NCBI GenBank assembly: GCA_947165815.1
Contig: CAMVBZ010000003.1
Coordinates: 1-51,160 of the forward strand
Origin: an uncultured Clostridia bacterium
GTDB taxonomy: Bacteria > Bacillota > Clostridia > Christensenellales > CAG-917
Length of the DNA: 51,160 bases
Direction: 5' to 3'
The position numbers and the translations under genes were made by a program. Of the stretch, positions 30,472-40,478 are shown piece after piece. Position 1 is the first letter of the stretch. Every line of letters starts with the position of its first letter. Under the pieces are notes generated by a model. The model had not been told where the DNA came from. It did not search any database and saw only the letters and a list, made by a program, of their open reading frames with translations.

Positions 30472-31611
30472 CTATATTCTGCCAATTCTACATAGAGTTT
30501 CCCACTCTTTTTTGGCAGCTTCTACAACTTTTTCTATTTCATCTGGCATATTGAATTCAGATACGCTGAACCTTATAATGCCGTCTCTGTGGTCGTCATC
30601 AAGTTTTAATAATTTCTTGAACCTACTCTCATGATGAGAAGAACAAGCAGATCCAATTCCACATAAAATCCCATACTTTTCAAGTGTGTGTAAAAGTACT
30701 TCACCTCTAACCTTTGGGAATGCCACAGTTAATATATTTCCACATCCATTTTCAGGTGTAATAATCTTTAGATTATCTATGTTTTCAAGCAATTCTTTCT
30801 TCAATCTTTCTATATAAAAAGAAGTTTTGGATATGTTTGCTTCAAATCTATCATTATTTATCTCAACAGCCTTCTTAAATGCCATTACTAATGCAGTTGG
30901 CTCTGTTCCTGAACGATATCCCTTTTCTTGGCCACCACCAAATATGAGAGGTTTTACGCTTACACCTTTCTTTATGAATAATGCACCAATTCCTTTTGGA
31001 CCATGAATCTTGTGTCCAGATATGGAATAAAGGTCTACTCCTAAACTTCTTAAGTTTACAGGAATCTTTTCAAAGGCTTGTACACCATCTGAATGGAATA
31101 TGGCTTTAGGATTAACTCTTTTAACAATACGAACAAGTTTTGCGATATCGTTTACTGCACCAGTTTCATTGGATACATGCATTATGGATACTAATTCTGT
31201 TTGTGGTGTTACCAATTTTTCAAACTCTTCTATGTTAATAGAACCATCTGGATTAATTGGTGCAAATACAACATCATATCCAAGCTCTTGTAATTGCTTT
31301 GCTGAATTATTTATGGCATCATGTTCTCCACCACCAACAATAACTCTGCATCCTTTTTTCTTCTTTGTGCAGAATAACGCCGTATTGTCTGCCTCAGAAC
31401 CACCAGATAAGAAAATCAAATCTCCCTCTGGAGCATTAAGACTCTTCTTTATATATTCTCTTGCAGCATTAAGTTCTACAAAAACATCAACAGATGGCTT
31501 GTATAATGCAGATGGGTTAAAGTAGTTCTCTTCGTTGAACTTTCTTATCTCATCTAAACACTCCGAATATGCCTTCGTTGTGGCTGCATTGTCTAAATAA
31601 ATGTAATCCAT
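30472..31611 (-). CDS. Cysteine desulfurase (NifS/IscS-like, thiI-linked)
   Basis: MDYIYLDNAATTKAY...SGGSEADNTAL...FHSDGVQAFEKIPV...SISGHKIHGPKGIGALFI...GIGSACSS. Confidence 0.92.
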   Translation of the reverse strand: MDYIYLDNAATTKAYSECLDEIRKFNEENYFNPSALYKPSVDVFVELNAAREYIKKSLNAPEGDLIFLSGGSEADNTALFCTKKKKGCRVIVGGGEHDAINNSAKQLQELGYDVVFAPINPDGSINIEEFEKLVTPQTELVSIMHVSNETGAVNDIAKLVRIVKRVNPKAIFHSDGVQAFEKIPVNLRSLGVDLYSISGHKIHGPKGIGALFIKKGVSVKPLIFGGGQEKGYRSGTEPTALVMAFKKAVEINNDRFEANISKTSFYIERLKKELLENIDNLKIITPENGCGNILTVAFPKVRGEVLLHTLEKYGILCGIGSACSSHHESRFKKLLKLDDDHRDGIIRFSVSEFNMPDEIEKVVEAAKKEWETLCRIGRI

Positions 31612-31612
31612 T

Positions 31613-32113
31613 CTATATTCCTTTTCTTCCATTTATGTACATTTTTATTAGCGAGTCTAAATATGTGTCTGGTGAGAATAATAATCTCTTATTCTCATTC
31701 ATTTCTTTGAAAACTATTTGTTTTACGTTTGTTGCTTGTATATTAGGACAGGCAATTATGTCTCCCTTTTGAACAACATCCATAAATATTGAATAGTCCT
31801 CTATATCCTTTAACTCTAACATCAACATTCTACTTTGCTTTCTAACCATGTCTTCCTTGCTTATTACTAAACAAACATCGTCTATTGCATATGTAAATGC
31901 GAATGATCTTCTGTTATTTAAAACTATGAGTACAAATCCAGATGCAGCCAAAACTCCGAATCCTATGAACATTAATTTTGAAACATAGAATGCAGAAATT
32001 AAGAAACCTAGGGATAAAATCCCTAAAATAGTTCCAATTATACGCAATGAATTAGAATTGCGAGATGGATCTACTCTTTCTGTTTGGATGTAGTTTGGAT
32101 TTACCATACTCAT
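31613..32113 (-). CDS. Hypothetical membrane protein, two TM segments plus a soluble C-terminal domain
   Basis: Two hydrophobic stretches (IIGTILGILSLGFLISAFYV, MFIGFGVLAASGFVLIVL) then a 100-aa polar domain; ATGA overlap with mutS2. Confidence 0.65.
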   Translation of the reverse strand: MSMVNPNYIQTERVDPSRNSNSLRIIGTILGILSLGFLISAFYVSKLMFIGFGVLAASGFVLIVLNNRRSFAFTYAIDDVCLVISKEDMVRKQSRMLMLELKDIEDYSIFMDVVQKGDIIACPNIQATNVKQIVFKEMNENKRLLFSPDTYLDSLIKMYINGRKGI

Positions 32114-34176
32114 TTCTTTCCTTTTACTTTATAGAAGTCTCCTGCTTTCACTTTTGTATGAATCTTTCCAAGAGTTACTTCTGCATCTCCCTTTGGTGTG
32201 AGCTTTGTTAATACACCAACTTTGTCTAAAGATTTAACGTACACGTTATCTCCAACCTTTAAAGGTGTATTATCTATTTCTGTCTTAACTTCATTAACTG
32301 GTTCCTTTTCATATTCAGCAGCCATATTCTTGAGCTTAGACTTTAATGCCCATGCATCAAAGAGGTCCTTTTCTTTTATTTGAGGTTTTGAAAGTATTTC
32401 TTTTAATTGCTCTATGATTTCATCTGCTTCGTCAACAGACTTCTCTATAAGCTTCTTTGTCTCTTTTCTAATACTTTCATTTAGTTTTTCTTGTTTTGCT
32501 TTGAAAATCTGTTTTTCTTTTTCTGCATTTTCTCTCTCTATTGCAGCTTGCTCTCTATCTCCAATTGTATCTTGAAGAAGTTGTTCTGCTTTCTTTCTAG
32601 TTGCTTCAGCTGCAATTAAAACAGAGTCAAATTGCTTCTTTTCTTTAGAAAGTCTATTTCTAGCATCCTCTATAATCTCAGGATTCAATCCTAATTTGGA
32701 TGCAATATCTAATGCATTTGAAGAACCAATTGTGTTCATAACAAGCTTAAATGTTGGAGAAAGTGTCTTAATATCAAACTCCATAGATGCAGTAACTACT
32801 CCAGGAGTAATGAGTGCAAATTCTTTCAAATCATTAAAGTGTGATGTTACTAAAGAAACACAGTTTATCTTTAAGAGATAATTTACAATAGAAACAGCAA
32901 GTGCAGCACCTTCAGATGGATCTGTACCTGAACCCAATTCATCAAACAACACTAAGGATTTATCTGTAACCTTTGTGAATATATCACAAGTATTTACCAT
33001 ATGTGCTGAGAATGTGGATAAGGACTGCTCTATACTTTGCTCGTCTCCAATATCAGAGAAAACTCCATCAAACATAGAAATAGAAGATGTCTTAGCAGGA
33101 ACAAATAATCCAGATGCTGCCATCAATACAAATAAACCAACCATCTTAAGTGTTACAGTTTTTCCACCTGTGTTTGGTCCTGTTATTAAAAGCATTCTAT
33201 TACTATTCTTTCCAACTTCTAGAGATACTGGAACAACTTTCTTGGCTTTAATTAGTGGGTGTCTTCCTTCTCTAATGGATATTAATCCATTATCATTTAA
33301 GGATGGCTTATTTGCTTTCTGAGCGTGAGCAAGTTGTGCCTTAGCAAAGATAAGGTCTAAGTCCACAATATTTAAATACGTCCATTTGAGTTGCTCTACA
33401 AACGTTCTAACTCTATCTGTTAATCCTCTAAGAATTCTATCTATCTCTTTTTGTTCATCAAATTGTGCTTGTCTAAGGTCATTATTGAGTTCCACTACAA
33501 CTGTTGGTTCAATGTAAATTGTAGAACCAGATGCAGATTGGTCATGAACTAAACCATTGATTTGTCCCCTGTACTCATTCTTGACTGGAATTACATATCT
33601 ATCTTGTCTAACAGTTACGATACTATCTGAAAGCATCTTGGAATAAGTGTTGGAGTTGATATAACTTTGAAGTTTAACCTTAATGCTCTCGTTAATCTTT
33701 CTAATTCTTACACGAATTGATCTAAGTTCACTAGATGCATTATCTGATACCTCTGTCTCAGATAGGAAACTATTAGAAATAATATCTTCCACTTCTTTAT
33801 TGGCATAAAGATATGAAACTTTAGACATTAAAAGAGGTATATTTGGAACCTTTGTAATCTTTTCTATAATGTTTCTTGAAATTCTTAAACATCTTCCAAC
33901 TTCAATAAGTTCTGGAATAGATAAAGTTGCACCTTTTACAACTCTGCCTATTGCTTCGTTGATATCTACAACTTCAAAAGAAGGAGAAACTGAAATATCA
34001 AAAAGAACATGGTCTGCCTCAGCTGTATAATCTAACATACTTGTTGCTTCTGCTAAATCGTTTACAGGTCTGAGAGCAAGAGCTAGTTCCTTGCCACCTT
34101 TGGATTGTGCAAAAGTGGCTAGTTCTCCTAAAATTACATCATACTCTAATGTCTTTAATGACTTTTCATCAAACAT
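32110..34176 (-). CDS. mutS2: MutS2 family ATPase lacking a C-terminal Smr domain
   Basis: LEYDVILGELATFAQSKGGKELALALRP...LITGPNTGGKTVTLKMVGLFVLMAASGLFVPA...VLFDELGSGTDPSEGAALA; ends after VGDNVYVKSLDKVGVLTKLTPKGDAEVTLGKIHTKVKAGDFYKVKGKK*. Confidence 0.92.
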   Translation of the reverse strand: MFDEKSLKTLEYDVILGELATFAQSKGGKELALALRPVNDLAEATSMLDYTAEADHVLFDISVSPSFEVVDINEAIGRVVKGATLSIPELIEVGRCLRISRNIIEKITKVPNIPLLMSKVSYLYANKEVEDIISNSFLSETEVSDNASSELRSIRVRIRKINESIKVKLQSYINSNTYSKMLSDSIVTVRQDRYVIPVKNEYRGQINGLVHDQSASGSTIYIEPTVVVELNNDLRQAQFDEQKEIDRILRGLTDRVRTFVEQLKWTYLNIVDLDLIFAKAQLAHAQKANKPSLNDNGLISIREGRHPLIKAKKVVPVSLEVGKNSNRMLLITGPNTGGKTVTLKMVGLFVLMAASGLFVPAKTSSISMFDGVFSDIGDEQSIEQSLSTFSAHMVNTCDIFTKVTDKSLVLFDELGSGTDPSEGAALAVSIVNYLLKINCVSLVTSHFNDLKEFALITPGVVTASMEFDIKTLSPTFKLVMNTIGSSNALDIASKLGLNPEIIEDARNRLSKEKKQFDSVLIAAEATRKKAEQLLQDTIGDREQAAIERENAEKEKQIFKAKQEKLNESIRKETKKLIEKSVDEADEIIEQLKEILSKPQIKEKDLFDAWALKSKLKNMAAEYEKEPVNEVKTEIDNTPLKVGDNVYVKSLDKVGVLTKLTPKGDAEVTLGKIHTKVKAGDFYKVKGKK

Positions 34177-34178
34177 AA

Positions 34179-36566
34179 TTATCCACGTATCTTAGCTTTG
34201 AATTTTCTACTTAATAATGAAAGTATCTTATCCATTGCTTCTTGTATTTCTTCGTCTTTGAGAGTTCTTTCATAAGAAATGAATACGAATGAAAGTGCTA
34301 TACTCTTCTTATCTTTACCAATCTTATCTCCTTCATAAACATCAAAGATGTTTGCTGAAGATAAATGTGGTATCTTACCATTCTTTATTGCATCTATCAT
34401 ATCTCCTGCAACAACTTTCTTATCTACAACAACAGCAAGGTCTCTTTCAATTGGAGGATACTTACTAATTGCTTCAAATTTTGTTACAGGATTAATGCAC
34501 TTGAATAATTCTTCGAGAGAAATTTCTGCAATATATAATCTTTGGTCATCTACACCATACTTTGCAGCTACATCTGGATGTACTTCACCTAATACACCAA
34601 TTTCTTTTCCACAAACTGAAATAGATGCACTTCTACCAATATGTAAGTAAGATACTTGTTTCTTTGCATAGGATGGAACTACACCAAATGCTCTACATAG
34701 ACCATCTAGATAACCCTTAAGTGTATAGAAATCTCCATCTCCATATGTTCCTATAACAAGTTTCTCTTCTTCCTTTGGAAGTTCTTTCATAGGAAGTTCT
34801 TTTGGAATATATACTTTTGCTATTTCAAAAAGCTTTGCTTTTTTGTTGAATCTAGAAATGTTAAATGCGAGTGTTTCAAGCATATTGTGTGCAAGAACAG
34901 TTCTCATTACAGATAAGTCTTCTCCAAGTGGGTTTATAATCTTTACAAGTTTTGTATCTGGATCTAAACCGAGCTTATCTACATACTTTGGAGATGTGAA
35001 TGAATATGTAATACTTTCACTTAATCCCATTTCAGCAAGTATATCTTTTGCATAGTCTACATTAGCAATCTTTGGAAGCTTTCCACCTTTTGTTAAAGGT
35101 GCATATGCAAACAATGTTGGTTTAACATGTTTGTATCCATAAACTCTAATGAATTCTTCTGCTATATCATTAACGCCATAAATATCTTCTCTGTCTTCTT
35201 TGATGTGTGCAGTAATTACGTTTCCATTCTCACTTGTTTCAATACCAAGCTTAGAAAGAATATTCAAAAGTGCACTCTTTGGAACATTGCAACCTAAAAT
35301 ATTCTTGATATCTTTTGTTGTGAATGAAATATCCTTAACTTTTTGATAATCAACTTTAACATCTATAATTCCAGAGGTAATATCTCCACTCTTACTCTCA
35401 TAAATGAGAGTTAATGCTCTCTTTAATCCTAATTCTTGAGAAGCAAAGTCTATGCCTTTTTCAAATCTTGCAGAACTATCTGATCTTAAATTTAATGCTC
35501 TAGATGTTCTTCTTACACTATCTCTAGCAAATTTAGCAGATTCAAATACAACAGCAGATGTGTCATCTTTAATTCCACTTTCTTCGCCACCCATAATTCC
35601 AGCAACTGCAACAGGCTTGTTTGCATCACAAATAACAAGCATATTTTCTGTTAAAACATTATCTTTTCCATCTAATGAAATAATATGCTCACCTTGTTTT
35701 GCTTTTCTTACAACAATCTTCTTTCCACCAAGTTCTCTTTCATCAAATGAGTGCATTGGTTGTCCAATTTCTGTTAAAACATAGTTTGTAATATCTACGA
35801 TATTATTAATTGGTCTAATACCAACTGCTCTTAAACGATGCTTAATAACTGGGTCGGATTCAAATATCTTAACGTTCTTTACACCAGCTGCCATGTATCT
35901 TGGGCAAAGGTCTGGATCTTTTACTTCAACAGATACTAAAGAAGAAATGTCTCCAACATTGTTACTAATCTCATAATTGATATGTGGATTCTTGCATTCT
36001 TTGTTTAAACAAACTGCAACTTCTCTAGCAAGTTTATAAATACTATTACAATCTGGTCTATTAGCTGTAATTGCTACGTCTAAGATGACATCATCTTGTC
36101 CTAATGCTCTAAGAGCATTCATTCCAAGTTCAGTACCTTCTGCAAATCTAAGAATGTCTCCTTTCTTTTGGCCATCTACTTCGTATTCAGAAAGACCAAC
36201 TTCCTCAAGTCCACAAAGCATACCTTCTGAAAGAACTCCTCTTAATTCACCAGATTTGATTACTTGTCCGTTTGCAAGTACTGCACCATCTAAAGATACA
36301 GCAACAACTTCTCCACCAACTACAGGAACGTTTGTAATTACTTGGATTGTCTTTGTTCCAATGTCTATTTGTGTAACTCTTAATCTATCTGCATTTGGAT
36401 GTTGCTCAACTTTGACGATTTTACCAACAACTACATTGTTTACTTTTTTATCTTGGTAGATAACTTCCTCAACTTCAAAACCAATTCCTACTAGTTTCTT
36501 AACAAGTTGATCTACGGAGCAATCTATATCTACATATTCTTTTAACCATGAAATAGGTGCTAACAT
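34179..36566 (-). CDS. pheT: Phenylalanyl-tRNA synthetase beta subunit
   Basis: MLAPISWLKEYVDIDCSVDQLVKKL...PNADRLRVTQIDIG...ANRPDCNS...YPPIERDLAVVVD. Confidence 0.97.
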   Translation of the reverse strand: MLAPISWLKEYVDIDCSVDQLVKKLVGIGFEVEEVIYQDKKVNNVVVGKIVKVEQHPNADRLRVTQIDIGTKTIQVITNVPVVGGEVVAVSLDGAVLANGQVIKSGELRGVLSEGMLCGLEEVGLSEYEVDGQKKGDILRFAEGTELGMNALRALGQDDVILDVAITANRPDCNSIYKLAREVAVCLNKECKNPHINYEISNNVGDISSLVSVEVKDPDLCPRYMAAGVKNVKIFESDPVIKHRLRAVGIRPINNIVDITNYVLTEIGQPMHSFDERELGGKKIVVRKAKQGEHIISLDGKDNVLTENMLVICDANKPVAVAGIMGGEESGIKDDTSAVVFESAKFARDSVRRTSRALNLRSDSSARFEKGIDFASQELGLKRALTLIYESKSGDITSGIIDVKVDYQKVKDISFTTKDIKNILGCNVPKSALLNILSKLGIETSENGNVITAHIKEDREDIYGVNDIAEEFIRVYGYKHVKPTLFAYAPLTKGGKLPKIANVDYAKDILAEMGLSESITYSFTSPKYVDKLGLDPDTKLVKIINPLGEDLSVMRTVLAHNMLETLAFNISRFNKKAKLFEIAKVYIPKELPMKELPKEEEKLVIGTYGDGDFYTLKGYLDGLCRAFGVVPSYAKKQVSYLHIGRSASISVCGKEIGVLGEVHPDVAAKYGVDDQRLYIAEISLEELFKCINPVTKFEAISKYPPIERDLAVVVDKKVVAGDMIDAIKNGKIPHLSSANIFDVYEGDKIGKDKKSIALSFVFISYERTLKDEEIQEAMDKILSLLSRKFKAKIRG

Positions 36567-36579
36567 CTTCGTCTACCTC

Positions 36580-37602
36580 CTATTTATCGAATTGTTTAAG
36601 GAAACGTACATCATTCTCATAGAAAAGTTTGATGTTTGGAATTCCATATTTAATCATTGCAATACGCTCTACACCAAGACCGAATGCAAATCCACTATAT
36701 TCTTTGCTATCTATACCACACATATCGAGAACGACTGGGTTAACTACACCAGCTCCAAGTATTTCTACCCAACCAGTATGTTTACATACTGAACAACCTT
36801 TACCATGACATACAGAACAGGTTACATCTACTTCTACAGATGGCTCTGTAAATGGGAAATATGATGGACGTAAACGAACTTTTGTGTCTTTAGAGAAAAC
36901 TTTCTCTGCAAATGCTTCTAAACATCCTTGTAAGTCTCCCATTGTAATGTGCTTATCTACAGCAAGTCCTTCAATTTGATGGAATATTGGGCTGTGAGAT
37001 ACGTCATCATCACTTCTATATACCTTACCAGGTATAATAACACGGATAGGTGGCTTTTGAGTTGTCATGATTCTTGCTTGCATTGAAGATGTTTGTGTAC
37101 GTAATACCATTTCATCTCCAACATAGAATGTGTCTTGCATTTCTCTTGCTGGATGATCCTTTGGAACATTTAATAATTGGAAATTGAATAAGTCTGTTTC
37201 AATCTCTGGTCCTTCATCTACAGTAAATCCCATCTCTAAGAATGTGTCTACTATCTCTTTCTTTGTCTTTGACAAAGGATGTAAGGTTCCAAATCCATTA
37301 AATGTGGATGGAAGTGTTACGTCTATGTCTTCAGCTAATAATCTTGCTTGCTTTTCTTGTTCAACAATAATAGTTGTCTTACTTTCGAGAGCAGATTCGA
37401 TTTCTCCTCTTACATCATTGAACATCTTACCTAAAATAGGTCTTTCTTCTTTTGATACATTTCCAAGTCCTCTCATTAAAAGAGTCATTTCTCCAGATTT
37501 TCCGAGATAACGTACTCTGATGTCATTGAGAGAGCTAGAATCATTTGCTTTAGAAATTGCTTCTAATGCTTCATTTTTCATTGCTTCTAATTTTTCTTTC
37601 AT
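36580..37602 (-). CDS. pheS: Phenylalanyl-tRNA synthetase alpha subunit
   Basis: RVRYLGKSGEMTLLMRGLGNVSKEERP...HPLSKTKKEIVDTFLEMGF...GFAFGLGVERIAMIKYGI; start moved to ATG preceded by GGAG. Confidence 0.97.
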   Translation of the reverse strand: MKEKLEAMKNEALEAISKANDSSSLNDIRVRYLGKSGEMTLLMRGLGNVSKEERPILGKMFNDVRGEIESALESKTTIIVEQEKQARLLAEDIDVTLPSTFNGFGTLHPLSKTKKEIVDTFLEMGFTVDEGPEIETDLFNFQLLNVPKDHPAREMQDTFYVGDEMVLRTQTSSMQARIMTTQKPPIRVIIPGKVYRSDDDVSHSPIFHQIEGLAVDKHITMGDLQGCLEAFAEKVFSKDTKVRLRPSYFPFTEPSVEVDVTCSVCHGKGCSVCKHTGWVEILGAGVVNPVVLDMCGIDSKEYSGFAFGLGVERIAMIKYGIPNIKLFYENDVRFLKQFDK

Positions 37603-37817
37603 TTTTTTCTCCATACGTGTATATGCGTAAATTTTTATTTTATATAAAAATAGTTGCTCCACTTTATCACTTCAAGGCTAAATAGTCAACAAAACAAATA
37701 ATGTTTTGTATCTTGCAGTAATCAAACAAAAACAAACAAAATGTATGTTAAAACGGCTATTTTTCAAGATTTTATTCTAAATTTTTGCATTTTTTAGAAT
37801 AGTTTTAATGGTTTAAA

Positions 37818-37854
37818 ATAAAAAATATGGCCAATTTATATAAAAACTGACCAT
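37818..37854 (-). terminator. Terminator downstream of iscU
   Basis: Minus strand ATGGTCAGTTT-ttatat-AAATTGGCCAT then ATTTTTTATTTT. Confidence 0.75.
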
Positions 37855-37891
37855 AAATTTTTAAATGATTCTAATTAAGATTTTTACTCTT

Positions 37892-38326
37892 TTATACCAT
37901 ATGACAGCCTTCACAACCTATATCATCTGGGAATAAAGACTTATCATATTCTATTCCATTTTTATCATAATAGTCCTTAATTGCAGACTTCACTGCTTCT
38001 TCTGCTAGCACAGAACAATGTAGTTTATGTACAGGAAGGCCTCCTAAAGCGTCTACAACTTGTTTATTGGTTACTGCGAGTGCTTCTTCAATTGTCTTTC
38101 CTTTAATCATTTCTGTGGCCATTGAGGACGATGCAATAGCACTTCCACATCCAAATGTCTCAAATTTTATATCTTTTATGATATTATCCTCTATTTTTAG
38201 GTAAATTTTCATGATATCGCCACATTTTGCATTACCAACTTCACCTATTCCATCTGCATTTTCTATAGAACCTACATTTCTTGGGTTCATAAAATGATCC
38301 ATAACTGTTTCTGTATATAATGCCAT
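37892..38326 (-). CDS. iscU: Fe-S scaffold IscU/NifU N-terminal type
   Basis: YTETVMDHFMNPRNVGSIENADGIGEVGNAKCGDIMKIYLKI...FGCGSAIASSSMATEMIKGKT...LHCSVLAEEA. Confidence 0.95.
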   Translation of the reverse strand: MALYTETVMDHFMNPRNVGSIENADGIGEVGNAKCGDIMKIYLKIEDNIIKDIKFETFGCGSAIASSSMATEMIKGKTIEEALAVTNKQVVDALGGLPVHKLHCSVLAEEAVKSAIKDYYDKNGIEYDKSLFPDDIGCEGCHMV

Positions 38327-38336
38327 AATTCACCTC

Positions 38337-39527
38337 TTATAACATAAATTGTCTTTCTCCAGACAATAATTCCTTCCAGACTGGAGACATTCTTCTTAAA
38401 TAACACACCACTTGTTCTACTTGTTCAATAATATAGTCTATTTCTTCTTCTGTATTAGATTCACTTAAACTAAGTCTTAAAGAACCATGCGCAACTTCAT
38501 GTGGTCTACCAATTGCTAATAAAACATGGCTTGGATCTAGAGATCCAGATGTACAAGCACTTCCAGAACTTGCACAAATACCTTTTGCATCTAAAAGCAA
38601 TAAAAGACTTTCTCCTTCAATTCCTTCAAAACAGAAATTAACATTGTTTGCAGAACGATTTGTACGTGGTCCATTTAATGCTGAATGGTCTATTTTAGAG
38701 AGTCCGTCTATTAATTTGTCCCTTAATATTATCATTTTATGATTATTTTCTTCTAAATGTTCATATGCATCTTCAATAGCAATACTTAATCCAACAATAC
38801 CAGGTATATTCTCAGTTCCGGCTCTTCTATTCTTTTCTTGAGCACCACCTTCTATTAAAGAAGATAAGAAAATGCCCTTTCTCACATATAATGCTCCAAC
38901 TCCTTTAGGACCATGGAATTTATGTGCGGATAAGGACAACATATCTATATTTTCGTCTTGTACATCTATTTTTAGGTGCCCAACAGCTTGTACAGCATCT
39001 GTATGGAATGTAACTCCTTTCTCTCTACAGACATTGCCAATCTCTTTAATTGGCATTATTGTACCGATTTCATTGTTGGCATACATTATTGTGACTAGAC
39101 AGGTATCATCTCTTATAGCGTCTTTTACTTGCTCTGGAGTAACAAATCCTTCATTGTCTACATCTAATAATTGTATATCAAAACCTTGTTTTTTAAGTTT
39201 ATTAAGTGTATGTAAAACTGCATGGTGTTCTACTTTAGTAGAAATTATGTGTTTTTTGCCTTTTTTTAATCCTATTTCAGCTGCACTTAATATTGCTTGG
39301 TTATCAGATTCTGAACCACCAGATGTAAAATATATCTCGCTTGGATTTGCGTTTAAACATCGTGCCACTTTTGCTCGTGCTTCTTCTAGCACTTCTTTTG
39401 CTCTTTGTCCTACAGAATGTAAACTAGATGGGTTACCATACTGTTCATACATATATGGTAGCATCCCATCTATTACTTTCTTGCTTGTCTGCGTTGTCGC
39501 AGCATTGTCTACATAAATTGTTCTCAT
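38337..39527 (-). CDS. iscS: Cysteine desulfurase IscS/NifS
   Basis: IYVDNAATTQTSKKVIDGMLPYMYEQYGNPSSLHSVGQ...SLSAHKFHGPKGVGALYV...ASSGSACTSGSLDPSHVLLA. Confidence 0.95.
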   Translation of the reverse strand: MRTIYVDNAATTQTSKKVIDGMLPYMYEQYGNPSSLHSVGQRAKEVLEEARAKVARCLNANPSEIYFTSGGSESDNQAILSAAEIGLKKGKKHIISTKVEHHAVLHTLNKLKKQGFDIQLLDVDNEGFVTPEQVKDAIRDDTCLVTIMYANNEIGTIMPIKEIGNVCREKGVTFHTDAVQAVGHLKIDVQDENIDMLSLSAHKFHGPKGVGALYVRKGIFLSSLIEGGAQEKNRRAGTENIPGIVGLSIAIEDAYEHLEENNHKMIILRDKLIDGLSKIDHSALNGPRTNRSANNVNFCFEGIEGESLLLLLDAKGICASSGSACTSGSLDPSHVLLAIGRPHEVAHGSLRLSLSESNTEEEIDYIIEQVEQVVCYLRRMSPVWKELLSGERQFML

Positions 39528-39529
39528 AA

Positions 39530-40462
39530 TTAATCTGCAAATAAAGGTGTAGATAAATATCTGTCTCCTGTATCTGGCAATAAAACTACTATGTTCTTTC
39601 CTTCATTTTCCTTTCTTTGTGCTAATTTAATTGCTGCATTTAGTGCTGCACCTGAAGATATTCCAACTAAAACACCTTCGCTCTTTCCAAGTTCTTTTCC
39701 TGTTGCAAATGCTTCTTCGTTTTCAATAGTTATGATTTCATCATAAATCTTTGTATCTAAGACATCTGGAACAAATCCTGCACCAATTCCTTGAATCTTA
39801 TGTGCTCCTGCAACGCCTGTAGAAAGAACAGCTGATGTTGCTGGTTCAACTGCAACTACTTTTACATCCTTTTTCTTGGATTTTAAGTATTGTCCTACAC
39901 CAGTAATTGTTCCACCAGTACCAACACCTGCTACAAAAATGTCTACTTTTCCATCTGTATCTTCATAAATTTCTGGCCCAGTTGTCGCAAAATGGATTGC
40001 AGGATTGGCTGGATTAACAAATTGTCCTGGTATAAAACTGTTTTCTATCTCTTCTTTGAGCTCATTTGCTTTAGCAATTGCTCCTTTCATACCTTTTGAT
40101 CCTTCTGTTAATACTAATTCTGCTCCATATGCTTTCATGAGTTGTCTTCTTTCAACAGACATGGTTTCTGGCATTACTATTATGATTTTATAGCCTTTTG
40201 CAGCTGCAACAGATGCAAGTCCTATACCAGTATTTCCAGAAGTTGGTTCAATAATTACTGAATCTTTATTTAATAATCCTTTCTTTTCTGCATCATCTAT
40301 CATTGCTTTAGCAATTCTATCTTTTACAGATCCAGCTGGATTAAAATATTCTAATTTCGCTAAGATTTTTGCCCTTAAATCATATTTTGCTTCTATATGT
40401 GTTAATTCTAATAATGGTGTCTTTCCAATTAGTTGGTCTGCACTTGTATAAATTTTGCTCAT
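39530..40462 (-). CDS. cysK: Cysteine synthase
   Basis: [14 protein letters not shown]...[19 protein letters not shown]...[13 protein letters not shown]...[15 protein letters not shown]. Confidence 0.96.
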   Translation of the reverse strand: MSKIYTSADQLIGKTPLLELTHIEAKYDLRAKILAKLEYFNPAGSVKDRIAKAMIDDAEKKGLLNKDSVIIEPTSGNTGIGLASVAAAKGYKIIIVMPETMSVERRQLMKAYGAELVLTEGSKGMKGAIAKANELKEEIENSFIPGQFVNPANPAIHFATTGPEIYEDTDGKVDIFVAGVGTGGTITGVGQYLKSKKKDVKVVAVEPATSAVLSTGVAGAHKIQGIGAGFVPDVLDTKIYDEIITIENEEAFATGKELGKSEGVLVGISSGAALNAAIKLAQRKENEGKNIVVLLPDTGDRYLSTPLFAD

Positions 40463-40478
40463 TTTATATATCCTCCTA

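Noticed and set aside
37603-37891. Possible T-box upstream of pheS
   Set aside because: No T-box core or antiterminator sequence was recognisable on the minus strand; the region mostly contains the iscU terminator and AT-rich promoter sequence.
38872-39516. 214-aa plus-strand ORF
   Set aside because: Antisense to iscS with no recognisable domain.
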